A stretch of DNA of 64,000 bases from Rhodococcus pseudokoreensis (GTDB lineage: Bacteria > Actinomycetota > Actinomycetes > Mycobacteriales > Mycobacteriaceae). Positions 36,151-46,271 of the stretch are shown in pieces. Each line of letters begins with the position of its first letter. The stretch's first letter is position 1. The translations under genes were made by a program, and so were the position numbers. The stretch covers positions 2,976,001-3,040,000 of the forward strand of contig NZ_CP070619.1 of NCBI RefSeq assembly GCF_017068395.1. The letters run 5' to 3'. Below the pieces are notes generated by a model. The model saw only the letters and a program-made list of their open reading frames with translations, ran no database searches and had not been told where the DNA came from.

Positions 36151-37513
36151 CAATCCCGACGTCCTCATCCTCGGCGGTGGATCAGGCGGCTACGCTGCCG
36201 CCTTCCGCGCCGCTCAGCTCGGCAAGACCGTCACCCTGATCGAAGAGGACAAGGTCGGCGGCACCTGCCTACACCGCGGATGCATTCCCACCAAGGCACT
36301 CGTCCACGCCGCCGAGGTCGTCAACACCGTCTCCCACGCCAGCAGTATGGGGATCGGCGCCACCCTCGGCGATATCGACATCCCCGCAGTCCACAAATAC
36401 AAAGACGGCATCGTCGACCGACTCTACAAAGGACTGCAAGGCCTGGTCCGAAGCCACAAAATCGACCTCGTATCAGGAACCGGTCACTACACCGGCAGCA
36501 CCACCATCCGCGTCAATGACCGCACAATCACCGGTCGAGACCTCGTGTTGGCTACCGGGTCTCACGTTTGCAGCCTTCCCGGACTCGAGATCGGTGGTCG
36601 CATCCTGACCAGTGACGACGCCCTGAGATACCCCACTCTGCCCGGCCGCGTCATCGTGCTCGGCGGCGGCATCATCGGCGTCGAGTTCGCGAGCATCTGG
36701 GCAGCGCTCGGTGCCGAGGTCACCATTATCGAGGCACTACCCCGACTAGTGGCCGGCGAAGACGAGTGGACGTCTAAGCAACTCACCCGGGCCTTCCGGA
36801 AACGCGGGATCACCACCTTGACCGACACCCGATTCACCAGCGCCGAGCAAAGCGACAACTCCGTCACCGTCACCGTCGAATCCGGCCAAACCATCGAAGC
36901 GGACGTACTGCTGGTCGCGGTGGGGCGAGGACCTCGCACAGCCGGTATCGGCGCGGCAGAGAACGGCATCGACCTGGACGATCGCGGCTTCGTCAAGGTG
37001 GATGGTCAACTGCGCACCAATGTGCCGAATGTGTATGCAGTCGGCGATATCGTCGCCGGCCCGCAACTCGCCCACCGCGGCTTCCAACAAGGACTCTTCG
37101 TCGCCGATGCGATCGCGGGAACCCCACGTACGCCCGTCGAGGACCAGAACATCCCTCGGGTCGCGTACTCGCAGCCGGAGATCGCATCCGTCGGTCTGAC
37201 GGAGGCGCAAGCAGCTGAACGGTACTCACAGGTCACGACATCCGTCTACGACCTCGCCGGGAATGGAAAGAGTCAGATTCTCGGCACCAGTGGTGGTGTG
37301 AAACTCGTTCGCGCCGACGGGGGTGCCGTGGTTGGGATTCACATGGTTGGAGAACGGGTCGGCGAACTCATCGGGGAAGCCCAACTCATCGTCAGCTGGG
37401 GTGCCTACCCTGACGAGGTGGCCCAGCTCATCCACGCCCACCCGACCCAGGCAGAGGCGCTCGGCGAAGCCCATCTCGCCTTGGCCGGCCAGCCGTTACA
37501 CGCCCACGGTTAG
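36143..37513 (+). CDS. lpd: Dihydrolipoamide dehydrogenase (E3)
   Basis: A 456-residue FAD-dependent disulfide oxidoreductase with the N-terminal FAD loop [13 protein letters not shown], the redox-active pair Cys42 and Cys47 ([15 protein letters not shown]), the NAD loop [14 protein letters not shown], and the C-terminal HAHPTQAEA with the catalytic His-Glu pair. It reoxidises the E2 lipoyl group with NAD+. The GTG at 36143 overlaps the preceding small gene and follows AAGGAG. A strong hairpin terminator starts 121 bases after the stop. Confidence 0.94.
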   Translation: MTDNPDVLILGGGSGGYAAAFRAAQLGKTVTLIEEDKVGGTCLHRGCIPTKALVHAAEVVNTVSHASSMGIGATLGDIDIPAVHKYKDGIVDRLYKGLQGLVRSHKIDLVSGTGHYTGSTTIRVNDRTITGRDLVLATGSHVCSLPGLEIGGRILTSDDALRYPTLPGRVIVLGGGIIGVEFASIWAALGAEVTIIEALPRLVAGEDEWTSKQLTRAFRKRGITTLTDTRFTSAEQSDNSVTVTVESGQTIEADVLLVAVGRGPRTAGIGAAENGIDLDDRGFVKVDGQLRTNVPNVYAVGDIVAGPQLAHRGFQQGLFVADAIAGTPRTPVEDQNIPRVAYSQPEIASVGLTEAQAAERYSQVTTSVYDLAGNGKSQILGTSGGVKLVRADGGAVVGIHMVGERVGELIGEAQLIVSWGAYPDEVAQLIHAHPTQAEALGEAHLALAGQPLHAHG

Positions 37514-37633
37514 AGGAACCGACCGGACCCAACCGCACCACACCCCAGCCCGGACGGCTCTGCCGATCGCGTCCGCCACCGCGAATCAGTGCGTAGAGCG
37601 GTCGATGTCGAACACTTCCTCTACGAGGAAGAT

Positions 37634-37683
37634 AAAGTCCGGTTTGCCGTTGTTTGCCCGCAAACAACAGCAAACCGGGCTTT
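37634..37683 (+). terminator. Rho-independent-like terminator after the E3 gene
   Basis: Arms of 24 bases (37634-37657 and 37660-37683, two mismatches) include GGTTTGC...GCAAACC and GTTGTTTGC...GCAAACAAC, and a T-rich run follows. It is the best candidate in the window for an intrinsic terminator. A second small inverted repeat (CCGCAGA, TCTGCGG) lies at 37692-37724. Confidence 0.8.
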
Positions 37684-37787
37684 TCTGTTTTCCGCAGAAT
37701 GCCCAAACGGCGTCCTATCTGCGGGCACCATCGCCACCAGATGCATCGAAAGCTGATGCCATCCCGGGCTGGCCCCGGCCGACGCCG

Positions 37788-38162
37788 GTCGTCGCCATCC
37801 ACAACACCACCTTGGGGCCGGCATTGGGCGGCACCCGGTTCTACCCCTACGCCAACGAAGCCGCCGCGCTGACCGACGGCCTTCGTCTGTCTCGGGGAAT
37901 CACCTACAAGGCGGCGGTAGCCGGGCTTCCGCTTGGTGGCGGCAAGGCTGTCATCATCGGAGATCCCTGTCAGCACAAAACCGAAGCGCTACTCGAAGTG
38001 TATGGGCGGTTTGTCGATACGCTCGGCGGCCGTTACATCACCGCCGGTGATGTGGGCACCACATCTACGGACAGGGACGGCATCGGCCGGTGCACCAACC
38101 ACGTGGACGCGCGGACGACCAGCGCAGGCGGAACCGGTGACAGCGCACCTATGACGGCTCCG
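37788..38162 (+). pseudogene. Truncated leucine/valine dehydrogenase
   Basis: About 125 codons match the N-terminal half of Glu/Leu/Phe/Val dehydrogenases: [20 protein letters not shown], then [31 protein letters not shown] with the catalytic Lys region, [21 protein letters not shown], and finally [10 protein letters not shown]. The true N-terminus (about 25 residues) is replaced by unrelated sequence. Everything after GDSAPMTA is missing, including the whole NAD-binding domain. The frame is open but no functional enzyme can result. In related strains this enzyme makes the branched-chain 2-oxoacids used by the dehydrogenase upstream, so a former operon member seems to have been lost here. Confidence 0.85.
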
Positions 38163-38357
38163 GGCCGGCCGCTGACCCCGGAGTGGGTACTCCCCCGGCA
38201 CCCTCGTGAACCTGTGCTCCCAGCATGTAGGCACGCCACACGGACAGCGCCGACACCGACCGCGACAACGAGAACCCGAGCAGAATTCACCTTCGTCTCG
38301 GCACCCGTTTCCGGCGAACGTCAGCGCTTCGATGTGGTGCCGGCCCGTCGTGACGGC

Positions 38358-38858
38358 TCAGGCATGGTGGAACGCGTGGGGCGTGATCCGCCGCAAGCGT
38401 GCCCGGCCGCTGGACGGCTGCTGTTGTTTCTCGTCCTCGTCTTTTCCGTTGTCCGGTTCGGCGTCGACGGTGGATTCCGCCGGGTGGTCGTGCCCGCGAT
38501 AGCCGATTCTCTTCACACCGGCGACCAGGTGCCCGCCGCCGGATACGACGTTCGCGCGGCGCGAGCGGAGGCGGTCGCGGAACGAAGCGATGTGCTCGCT
38601 GGTGGCCTCGGCTTCGGCCTTGGCCGCCGTGACGTCGAGCAGTTCGTCCCGAACCGAGTCGCCGAGTTCCGTGATGTCCGGAGACGAAGCGAGGAGTTCG
38701 GATCCCTGGGTGAGCAGCTCCTGTGGCCCACTGGGGGATCGCCCGCCCGCCCCGGCGAGTTTCACGGCCATCTTCAACTGGTGTGTGCGCCCGAGCAGGT
38801 ATCCCGCGCCGACCGCGGCCCCCAACTCGACCTTGGTTTTAGTTTTCATGAATTTCAT
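38358..38858 (-). CDS. Small hypothetical protein with Gly-rich N-terminus and charged tail
   Basis: A 166-residue protein starting [37 protein letters not shown] glycine/alanine-rich stretch with a GYLLGRT motif is followed by helices ([31 protein letters not shown]) and a basic, then acidic tail. From memory it resembles small uncharacterised proteins encoded in actinobacterial gas-vesicle clusters. No gas-vesicle gene is nearby, so that link is weak. The 38358-38858 reading frame has AGG before the ATG. The C-terminal third looks low in complexity and may not be conserved. Confidence 0.5.
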   Translation of the reverse strand: MKFMKTKTKVELGAAVGAGYLLGRTHQLKMAVKLAGAGGRSPSGPQELLTQGSELLASSPDITELGDSVRDELLDVTAAKAEAEATSEHIASFRDRLRSRRANVVSGGGHLVAGVKRIGYRGHDHPAESTVDAEPDNGKDEDEKQQQPSSGRARLRRITPHAFHHA

Positions 38859-38999
38859 GATCGAACCTACTTGCTGTGTGTCGTCGCCACGCGCTGCGTC
38901 GACGGCAGCAATATGGCGCGTCGGTGCACGCGGGGTGTGTGTATACCGCGACTACCCCAAGTCGCCGGCACCCAACCGCCACCGACTCGGCCGAACCGA

Positions 39000-39767
39000 T
39001 CAGCCGGTCCCGAACGACCCTTCGAGACGGTTCCGTGAACCGGGGTGGACGAGACGCGCGGCGCTGACGAGTCCTCGGGACGACCAGGTGCGGCGCCGGA
39101 TCAGCAGGCAGGGTTCGGACCGCTCGATGTGGAGGAGCCGGCATTCCTCGGGCGATCCGAGGATCGCTTCGACGACGTGCTCGCCCCTCGTCAGCGGAGC
39201 TTCCACGCTCAGATAGTGATTGGGCGTCTGCTGGGTGAAGTCCTGATCGAGATACCCGGGCGCCTCGGCCGGATTGACGAACCGGTCTTCGAGCTGGATC
39301 GGTGTGTCGTCCTCGTAGTGGATCATCAGGGAGTGGAACACCTTGCCGCGGATCGAATCCCGGATGAAGGCGTTGGCCGGGTCGGCGTCTTCCTCACGCA
39401 CGTACACGACTTCGGTTCGGTGACGGTGGCCGCGTTGCTGGATCTCGTCCGCGATGTTCTTGACCTCGAACAGCGGCGACGCCGTCTTCGTGGCCGCCAC
39501 GAACGTGCCCACACCCATCAGGCGCACCACGAGACCCTCGGCGCTGAGTTCACGCAACGCGCGGTTGATGGTCATGCGGGACAGACCCAGGGCGCCCACC
39601 AGCTGATTCTCCGAGGGCAGCTGATCGCCCTCCTGCCAGCGGCCGGCGTTGATCTGCGACACGATCAGGTGCTTGACGCGTTCGTACGCCGGGGCCGACT
39701 CCGTCCCCGGTCCGTTGTACAACGCAGCAAGCTCCGCGTCGACTACTGCGATCTCTACCACTGACAC
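39000..39767 (-). CDS. hutC: GntR/HutC-family regulator, probable histidine-utilisation repressor
   Basis: A 255-residue protein with an N-terminal GntR winged helix ([55 protein letters not shown], residues ~28-82) and a UTRA effector domain containing [24 protein letters not shown], characteristic of HutC. HutC proteins repress hut genes and release DNA on binding urocanate. The GTG at 39767 follows GAGGAA. The gene is 5 kb from the hut operon with the glutamate dehydrogenase gene between, an unusual but still linked arrangement. Confidence 0.88.
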   Translation of the reverse strand: MSVVEIAVVDAELAALYNGPGTESAPAYERVKHLIVSQINAGRWQEGDQLPSENQLVGALGLSRMTINRALRELSAEGLVVRLMGVGTFVAATKTASPLFEVKNIADEIQQRGHRHRTEVVYVREEDADPANAFIRDSIRGKVFHSLMIHYEDDTPIQLEDRFVNPAEAPGYLDQDFTQQTPNHYLSVEAPLTRGEHVVEAILGSPEECRLLHIERSEPCLLIRRRTWSSRGLVSAARLVHPGSRNRLEGSFGTG

Positions 39768-39794
39768 CCATTCCTCTGCGGCACCGACGAACTT

Positions 39795-39838
39795 CCCGTG
39801 CAGTCGGCCTTTTGCAGTCTATCGGCCGACTGCACGGG
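39795..39838. terminator. Hairpin after the glutamate dehydrogenase gene
   Basis: CCCGTGCAGTCGGCC and its perfect 15-base complement flank a 14-base loop. It lies 30 bases beyond the stop of the minus-strand glutamate dehydrogenase gene and just upstream of hutC. An operator role for hutC cannot be excluded, since it is also 28 bases from that start. Confidence 0.6.
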
Positions 39839-39867
39839 TAAGCCGCAATCGCGCGGTGCGCCCGATG

Positions 39868-42800
39868 TCACCTCACCATGCTGCGAAGTTGCCTGGTCGC
39901 GACGGACAGGGCGGCCAGGTCGTGCTCACCCGATTCCGTGACGGCGTCGAGAGTGTGGCGGGCCCGCGCCAGCCGGGCCGCGTTGCGGTCCTCCCACTCC
40001 CCGATCTTCTGTTCCGCGGTGTCCGCGACTTCGCTGCCCGCGATCACGTCGAGGCACAGGGCCCGCACCGTGTCGTACAACTCGTCGCGCAACGACAACC
40101 GGGCCAGCGCGTTCCACCGCGTCCCCCGTCCCAGCTGCGAGACCCCCACCAGGAGGTGCACCAGCCCGAGGCACTCCCCGAGCCGGTAATACACCTCGGC
40201 CACCTCGCGGGGGTCGCGTTGGGTGATGTCGGCGATCTCGACGATGTCGAGCAGCGCGAACCGGTCGAGCAGCAGTTGGACGCGCCCGGCCAGGTCGGCG
40301 GGGACACCGCGGGCCACGAGCGCGGCCGTACGGCTGCGGAGACTCTCCGCGTCCTCCCCGCACAGCCAGCCCGCGACGTGCGGGGTCAGGTCCGCGACCC
40401 GGTCACGGAATCGGCTGATCTCCGCCCCGACCGCCAGCGGCTGGGGCCTGCGGGTGAGCATCCACCGCGACGCCCGGTCGAGCAGCCGCCGGGTGAACAG
40501 CGTCAACTCGTCCGAGAGCGCGGCGTCGAGGTCGGCGTCCCGGATGTCGCGGCGCAGCGACGGCAGGTCGAACACCTCCGAGACCACCGCGAACGCGCGC
40601 ACGGCATCGGCGCCGCTGGCACCGGCCTCCTCCCCCAGCCGGAAGGCGTACGTGATGCCGCCGTTGTCGACGACGTCATTGGTGAGGACCGTCGCGACGA
40701 TCTCCCGGCGCAGCGGATGTTCACCGATGGCATCGCCGAACGACTCCCGCAGTCTGCGCGGGAAGTACCCGGCGAGAGCGTCCGCGAACGCCGGGCTGTC
40801 CGGCAGGTCGCCGGCCAGCAGATCCGATTTCAGCGCCAGTTTGACGTGCGCCATGAGCGTCGCAAGTTCCGGCGACGTGAGTCCCGCCTCCGCGCGTTCC
40901 CGTGCGGCGATCTCCTTCCGGGACGGCAGCACCTCGATGGCGCGGTCCAGACCGTAGCGGCCCTCCAGGTGGCCGATGAGCCGTCCGTGCACCGCGAGCG
41001 ACGCGGCGGCGTCGGCCCGGCTCGTGCCCAGCACGTCGTTCTGGGCGACGTTGTCGGACAGCACGAGACGTGACACCTCCCCGGACATCTCGGCGAGCAG
41101 ACCCGCGCGATCCTCCGCGGCGAGACGGCCGCCGCTGACGAGGGCGTCGAGCAGGACCTTGATGTTGACCTCGTGGTCGGAGCAGTCCACGCCCGCCGAG
41201 TTGTCGAGAGCGTCCGTGTTGATTCGACCGCCGTTGCGGGAGAATTCGATGCGTCCCAGCTGGGTGAGGCCGAGGTTGCCGCCCTCACCGATCACCCGCG
41301 CCCGGACGTCGGCGCCGTCCACCCGCACGCCGTCGTTGCCCTTGTCCCCCACGTCGAGGTGGGTTTCGGTGCCCGCCTTCACGTACGTGCCGATCCCGCC
41401 GTTCCACAGCAGATCCACCGGCGCCCGCAGGATCGCGCGCACCAGGTCGGGTGGCGACAGTTCGGTGGTCCCGGGTGCCAGCCCGAGCGCGCGCCGCGCC
41501 TCCTCGCTGACCGGAACGCTCTTCCGCGACCGTTCCCACACACCGCCGCCCGCGCTGATCAGGCCGGGTGCGTAGTCCACCCACGACGACCGCGGCATCG
41601 CGAACAGCCGTTCCCGCTCCGCGAAGGAGGTGGCCGCGTCGGGGTTCGGGTCGAGGAACACGTGCCGGTGATCGAACGCGGCGATGAGCCGAATGTGCGG
41701 GCTGGCCAGCATTCCGTTGCCGAACACGTCGCCGCTCATGTCGCCGATCCCGACGGCCGTGAACTCCTCCGACTGGGTGTCGATGCCCATTTCCCGGAAG
41801 TGCCGTTTCACGCTCTCCCACGCGCCGCGGGCGGTGATGCCAAGCGCCTTGTGGTCGTAGCCGACGGATCCGCCGGACGCGAATGCGTCACCGAGCCAGA
41901 AACCGTACTGCGCCGCAACGTCGTTCGCGATGTCGGAGAACGTCGCGGTGCCCTTGTCCGCGGCGACGACGAGGTAGGTGTCGTCGCCGTCGTGCCGCAC
42001 CACCCGCGGTGCCGGGATCACGGCACCGCTCGCGAGGTCCACGTTGTCGGTGACATCCAGCAGTCCGCTGATGAAGCTGCGGTAGCAGCGCACGCCCTCG
42101 GCGCGCTGCGCGTCCCGGTCCCGCGCCGCGTCGCCGGTGGGGGCCGGCGGACGGGCGACGACGAACCCGCCCTTCGCGCCGACGGGCACGATCACCGAGT
42201 TCTTGACCGCCTGCGCCTTCACCAGGCCGAGTACCTCGGTGCGGAAATCCTCCTTGCGGTCGGACCACCGCAGGCCGCCCCGCGCAACAGCGCCGAACCG
42301 CATGTGCACACCCTCGACCCACGGTGAGTAGACGTAGATCTCGAAACGCGGCCGCGGCTGCGGCAGTTCGGGGATCCGCTGCGGATCGAATTTGAACGAC
42401 AGGACCTCCCGTTCCTTACCCGCGCAGACATAGCGGTTGGTGCGCAGCGTCGCGAGGACCACGTTGAGGTAGGCGCGCAGGATGCGGTCGGCGTCGAGAC
42501 CGAGCACGTCGCCGATCGCCGTTTCCAGCGAGCCGGTCAGGTCACCGGAGTCCGCCGCGGCGTCCGGATCGAATCTCGCGGCGAACAGCCGGATCAGCGC
42601 CTGCGAGATTTCCGGATGATCGCCGAGGACCGTCGCGATGTGGTTCTGGCTGTACGGGAACCCACCCTGCCGGAGGTAGCGCGCGTAGGCCCGCAGCACC
42701 TCGACCTCCCGCCAGTCGAGGCCCGCCCGGAGTACGAGTTCGTTGAAACTGTCCGTCTCCGCCCGAGATTCCCAGGCCGCGGCGAACGTTTCCGTGAAGC

Positions 42801-44547
42801 GGTGCGGCAGTGCGTCGTCCACCGGCCCGGCCGCTGCGTGGCGAATCCCGAATTCGTACATCCAGCAGACGGTTCCGCGACTGTTCGCGACCGTGTACGG
42901 GCGCTCGTCGAGAACCGCGACACCCATGCTCTGCAGAATCGGGAGCACGTCGCTGAGGGAGGCGGGGGCGCCGCCGACGAAGAAGGTGAAACGCCAGTCG
43001 GCGGCCTGCGTGTCGAGCCGCGTCTCGATCGCCCCGTCCGTCAGTGTCTCGAACACCGCCAGGTCCGCATGGGCGCGCTCGGTGTCGAAGTCGTGCTTGT
43101 ACACCGCGGGGAAGTGCTCCGAATAGTGCGCGAGGAGGTCGCGTTCGGCGGTATCGCCTTCGTCCCGGAACCGGTCTTCCCAGGTCCGGCAGGCCCGGGC
43201 GATCCGGCGCTGAATGTCCAGGCGCCGCGTGTCCGTCACTGCGGTGTCCGCGGGGACGCGCATCGTGAAATGCACCATCGCCAGCGGGTACTCGGACACG
43301 TTCGTGGTGTATTCGACGGCCGTGCCGTTCAACTCGTCCAGCAGGACGTGCTGGGCCGCGAGGCGTGTCCGCGTGTTGTACCGGTCGCGGGGAATGAACA
43401 CCAGCGCCGACATGCTGTCGCCGGGGTCGTCCGTGCGCAGGAAGAGGTGGATGTGTTCACGCGCGGTGATGCCGGCGACCTCGGTGAGGGCCGAATGCAG
43501 CGAGTCCGGGCTCGCCGCGAACAACTCGGTCAGCGGCAGCGCCTGCACGACCTGCAGCACTGCCTGCCCGGAGAAGGAGTCGATGTCGAAGCCGGCGCGG
43601 TCGAGCAGGGCCCGCACCCGGCGGCCCGCACCCGGAATGTCGAGGACGTTCTCGTGCCTGCCCGCGGGCGTGAACACGCCGACGAAGCGGTGCTCCTCCC
43701 CCGCGGCCCGGACGCCGACGAAGGACGGATACGACGAACGGTGCACGGACACCGGGAGCGCCGCCTGCCCGATCGCCAGGACCGGACCGGATTCGGTGGC
43801 CGGCGCACGATCGCCCTCCCGGTCGTGAAGGACGCCGAGACTCTCCCGGGGTGCGCCGTCGGCGTCGTATCGTGCGTATCCGAGGACGGTGAAGTTGCCC
43901 GCTTCGCACCAGCGCAGGAAGTCGGCGGCCTCCCGGAGTTCTTCGGACCGCGCGTCCTGCCCGGCCTGCGCGTCGAGTTGCTCGGACACCTGGATCTGCA
44001 GTTCGCACATGCGCGCCAGATCCGCGTTGACCCGGCGCACGTCGGCGAGGACGGCGGTCAGGGATTCGACGAGTGCGGCGATGACCGTCTTGTCGGTGTC
44101 GGAGCGAAGCCCCACGTGGATCCAGGACTCCGCCGTCCCCGCGTCGGTGGCCGGACGCACGTCGGTGAGGGTGCCCGACTCCGTGCGGCGGGCGGCGACG
44201 ACCGGGTGCAGTGCCTCCTCGATGGGGGCGCCGACCCGGGCCGCGGTCAGGAGTACCGATTCGACGAGCAGCGCCATGTCGTCGGTGACGATCTGCACGG
44301 CGGGTCCGATCCCGCTGGGGTCCGTGGCGTCGATGCCGCGCACGACCGCGGTCCCGGGGATCCGGTGCCGTCCCGTCTCGAGATGAGTGTTGGCGATCCG
44401 ATCACGCGCCTCGGGATCCGCGTTGTCGGCGTAGGGGTAGCCGGCGGTGCCGAGGTAGAGGTCGAGGAAGCGCTCGCGCGCCTCCTGGTCGGAAAACAGC
44501 TGCTCATCACCCTCGAGCGGATGTGAGGACGTCGAAATTACTCTCAT
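39868..44547 (-). CDS. gdh: NAD-specific glutamate dehydrogenase, large (GDH160/180) type
   Basis: A 1559-residue member of the very large NAD-GDH family (Rv2476c-like). The N-terminal ~700 residues are regulatory ACT-like and helical domains. The catalytic core follows with RGGLRWSDRKEDFRTEVLGLVKAQAVKNSVIVPVGAKGGFV, holding the glutamate-binding lysines, then the Rossmann part with GVGDMSGDVFGNGML and LWNGGIGTYVKA. It deaminates glutamate to 2-oxoglutarate and ammonia. The ATG at 44547 has GGAAGG upstream; an ATG 24 bases earlier is less likely. It diverges from the histidine permease and hut genes, and histidine degradation ends in glutamate, so common control is plausible. Confidence 0.95.
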   Translation of the reverse strand: MRVISTSSHPLEGDEQLFSDQEARERFLDLYLGTAGYPYADNADPEARDRIANTHLETGRHRIPGTAVVRGIDATDPSGIGPAVQIVTDDMALLVESVLLTAARVGAPIEEALHPVVAARRTESGTLTDVRPATDAGTAESWIHVGLRSDTDKTVIAALVESLTAVLADVRRVNADLARMCELQIQVSEQLDAQAGQDARSEELREAADFLRWCEAGNFTVLGYARYDADGAPRESLGVLHDREGDRAPATESGPVLAIGQAALPVSVHRSSYPSFVGVRAAGEEHRFVGVFTPAGRHENVLDIPGAGRRVRALLDRAGFDIDSFSGQAVLQVVQALPLTELFAASPDSLHSALTEVAGITAREHIHLFLRTDDPGDSMSALVFIPRDRYNTRTRLAAQHVLLDELNGTAVEYTTNVSEYPLAMVHFTMRVPADTAVTDTRRLDIQRRIARACRTWEDRFRDEGDTAERDLLAHYSEHFPAVYKHDFDTERAHADLAVFETLTDGAIETRLDTQAADWRFTFFVGGAPASLSDVLPILQSMGVAVLDERPYTVANSRGTVCWMYEFGIRHAAAGPVDDALPHRFTETFAAAWESRAETDSFNELVLRAGLDWREVEVLRAYARYLRQGGFPYSQNHIATVLGDHPEISQALIRLFAARFDPDAAADSGDLTGSLETAIGDVLGLDADRILRAYLNVVLATLRTNRYVCAGKEREVLSFKFDPQRIPELPQPRPRFEIYVYSPWVEGVHMRFGAVARGGLRWSDRKEDFRTEVLGLVKAQAVKNSVIVPVGAKGGFVVARPPAPTGDAARDRDAQRAEGVRCYRSFISGLLDVTDNVDLASGAVIPAPRVVRHDGDDTYLVVAADKGTATFSDIANDVAAQYGFWLGDAFASGGSVGYDHKALGITARGAWESVKRHFREMGIDTQSEEFTAVGIGDMSGDVFGNGMLASPHIRLIAAFDHRHVFLDPNPDAATSFAERERLFAMPRSSWVDYAPGLISAGGGVWERSRKSVPVSEEARRALGLAPGTTELSPPDLVRAILRAPVDLLWNGGIGTYVKAGTETHLDVGDKGNDGVRVDGADVRARVIGEGGNLGLTQLGRIEFSRNGGRINTDALDNSAGVDCSDHEVNIKVLLDALVSGGRLAAEDRAGLLAEMSGEVSRLVLSDNVAQNDVLGTSRADAAASLAVHGRLIGHLEGRYGLDRAIEVLPSRKEIAARERAEAGLTSPELATLMAHVKLALKSDLLAGDLPDSPAFADALAGYFPRRLRESFGDAIGEHPLRREIVATVLTNDVVDNGGITYAFRLGEEAGASGADAVRAFAVVSEVFDLPSLRRDIRDADLDAALSDELTLFTRRLLDRASRWMLTRRPQPLAVGAEISRFRDRVADLTPHVAGWLCGEDAESLRSRTAALVARGVPADLAGRVQLLLDRFALLDIVEIADITQRDPREVAEVYYRLGECLGLVHLLVGVSQLGRGTRWNALARLSLRDELYDTVRALCLDVIAGSEVADTAEQKIGEWEDRNAARLARARHTLDAVTESGEHDLAALSVATRQLRSMVR

Positions 44548-44634
44548 GTCAGTACCTTCCGTCGGGAGCATCGGGACTCCCGGCTGGTGCAGTGGCGGGC
44601 CGGCACGCTTCTCGGCTGGGTCCTTGGAGAACGC

Positions 44635-44667
44635 TTGACAGGGGGTTGTCTATACAGGACTATACAT
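44635..44667 (+). promoter_or_regulatory. hut promoter/operator candidate with repeated CTATACA
   Basis: TTGACA at 44635-44640 is followed by two direct CTATACA repeats (44650-44656 and 44660-44666). TATACA could act as -10, though spacings of 10 and 20 bases are not ideal. The TGTCTATACA block resembles half-palindromic HutC/GntR operators. It lies in the gap between glutamate dehydrogenase and the permease, about 110 bases before the permease ATG. Confidence 0.5.
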
Positions 44668-44775
44668 CTAAGGCGATAAAAAACGTGAGTCAGAGCACAC
44701 TGGATTCAGGACATGGGACAGAGCACCCGGGACCGACCAGAAGCTGCCGGACTCGTCACAGAGAGAACTAAGGCC

Positions 44776-46212
44776 ATGACACACGAGGGACCTCCCGAGA
44801 TCAGCCTCGCGCCGGAGCGTCGCACCATCGACGTCGTTCCGGACGACGAGCGCCACGGATCTCCGCGCAGCCAGTTCACGCTCTGGTTCGGCGCCAACAT
44901 GCAGATCACCGCGATCGTGGACGGCGCCCTGGCGGTCGTCTTCGGCGCCGACGCGCTGTGGGCCATCGTCGGCCTGCTGATCGGCAACGTCTTCGGCGGT
45001 GCCGTCATGGCCCTGCACTCCGCTCAGGGGCCGCGCCTCGGGCTGCCGCAGATGATCTCGAGCCGGGCCCAGTTCGGCGTCCTCGGCGCCGTGCTCCCGC
45101 TCGTCCTCGTCGTCCTGATGTATCTCGGCTTCGCCGCGACCGGCAGCGTCCTCGCCGGTCAGGCCGTGAACGAGATCCTCCACATCGACAACGCCACCGT
45201 CGGCATCCTCATCTTCGGCGCGATGACCGCGTTCGTGGCGGTGACCGGGTACAAACTCATCCACGTGGTCGGCAAGATCGCGACCGTCGTCGGCATCATC
45301 GGCTTCACCTACCTCCTGATCCGCTTGTTCGCCGAGTACGACGTGGCCGCGTTCGTCGGGATCAAGGGCTTCGACATCGTCACGTTCCTCCTCGCGATCT
45401 CGCTCGGAGCCGGCTGGCAGCTGACGTTCGGACCGTACGTCGCCGACTACTCCCGCTACCTGCCGCGCTCGACGAGCGAGCGGAAGACGTTCTGGTCGAC
45501 GTTCGCGGGCAGTGTGATCGGCTCGCAGTGGTCGATGACGCTGGGCGCGCTCGTCGCCGCCGTCGCCGGCGACGCGTTCCTCAGTGACCAGGTCGGCTTC
45601 ATCGGCGAACTCGCCGGACCCGCCGTCATCGCCCTCATGATCTACCTCGTGATCCTCGTCGGGAAGCTCACCGTCAACTGCCTCAACGCGTACGGCGGAT
45701 TCATGTCGATCCTCACCACCGTGACCGCGTTCAACGGGCAGTCCCGCATCTCGACCCGGGCCCGCTCCCTGTACATCATCGGGTTCGTCGCGGTGTCGAT
45801 GCTGATCGCGATCGGTGCGAGCGCCGACTTCCTCAACAACTTCAAGAACTTCGTCCTCGTGCTGCTGATGGTCTTCACGCCGTGGAGCGCCATCAACCTG
45901 ATCGACTACTACCTCATCTCCAAGGAGCGCGTGGACATCCCGGCCCTGTACGACCCGGCGGGCCGCTACGGCCGCTGGAACAAGACGGCGATGAGCTGCT
46001 ACGCCATCGGCGTCGTCGCGCAGATCCCGTTCCTCGCGCAGAAGCTCTACACCGGCCCGGTGACGGACATGCTGGGCGGCGCGGACATCTCATGGATCGT
46101 CGGCATCGTCTTCACCGCCGCGATCTACTACCCGCTCGCGAAGCGCAGCAGCAACCCGCCCCCGGCCATGATCTACCCCGAACACACCGCCATGGCCGAT
46201 ACACGACAGTGA
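44776..46212 (+). CDS. NCS1-family (cytosine/purine permease-like) transporter, probable histidine or urocanate permease
   Basis: A 478-residue, 12-helix NCS1 permease. The first helix region has [21 protein letters not shown], followed by [17 protein letters not shown], the family hallmark between helices 2 and 3, and [21 protein letters not shown] in helix 6. NCS1 proteins import nucleobases and related small heterocycles. As first gene of the hut operon it most likely imports histidine, urocanate or another imidazole. The ATG at 44776 is preceded by AAGG and gives a normal N-terminus; an ATG at 44713 is also in frame. Confidence 0.85.
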   Translation: MTHEGPPEISLAPERRTIDVVPDDERHGSPRSQFTLWFGANMQITAIVDGALAVVFGADALWAIVGLLIGNVFGGAVMALHSAQGPRLGLPQMISSRAQFGVLGAVLPLVLVVLMYLGFAATGSVLAGQAVNEILHIDNATVGILIFGAMTAFVAVTGYKLIHVVGKIATVVGIIGFTYLLIRLFAEYDVAAFVGIKGFDIVTFLLAISLGAGWQLTFGPYVADYSRYLPRSTSERKTFWSTFAGSVIGSQWSMTLGALVAAVAGDAFLSDQVGFIGELAGPAVIALMIYLVILVGKLTVNCLNAYGGFMSILTTVTAFNGQSRISTRARSLYIIGFVAVSMLIAIGASADFLNNFKNFVLVLLMVFTPWSAINLIDYYLISKERVDIPALYDPAGRYGRWNKTAMSCYAIGVVAQIPFLAQKLYTGPVTDMLGGADISWIVGIVFTAAIYYPLAKRSSNPPPAMIYPEHTAMADTRQ

Positions 46213-46271
46213 ATCACGCTGAACCCCAAACTCTTCCACCCTTCTCGTTCGACCATCAAGGAGTACACGAC

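Noticed and set aside
38358..38858. Gas-vesicle gene
   Set aside because: Only a vague memory of similar small proteins near gas-vesicle clusters; no gvp gene is present, so no function is assigned.
42616..44526. 636-codon frame on the plus strand opposite the glutamate dehydrogenase gene
   Set aside because: A shadow of the long minus-strand gene; composition typical of an antisense frame, no domain.
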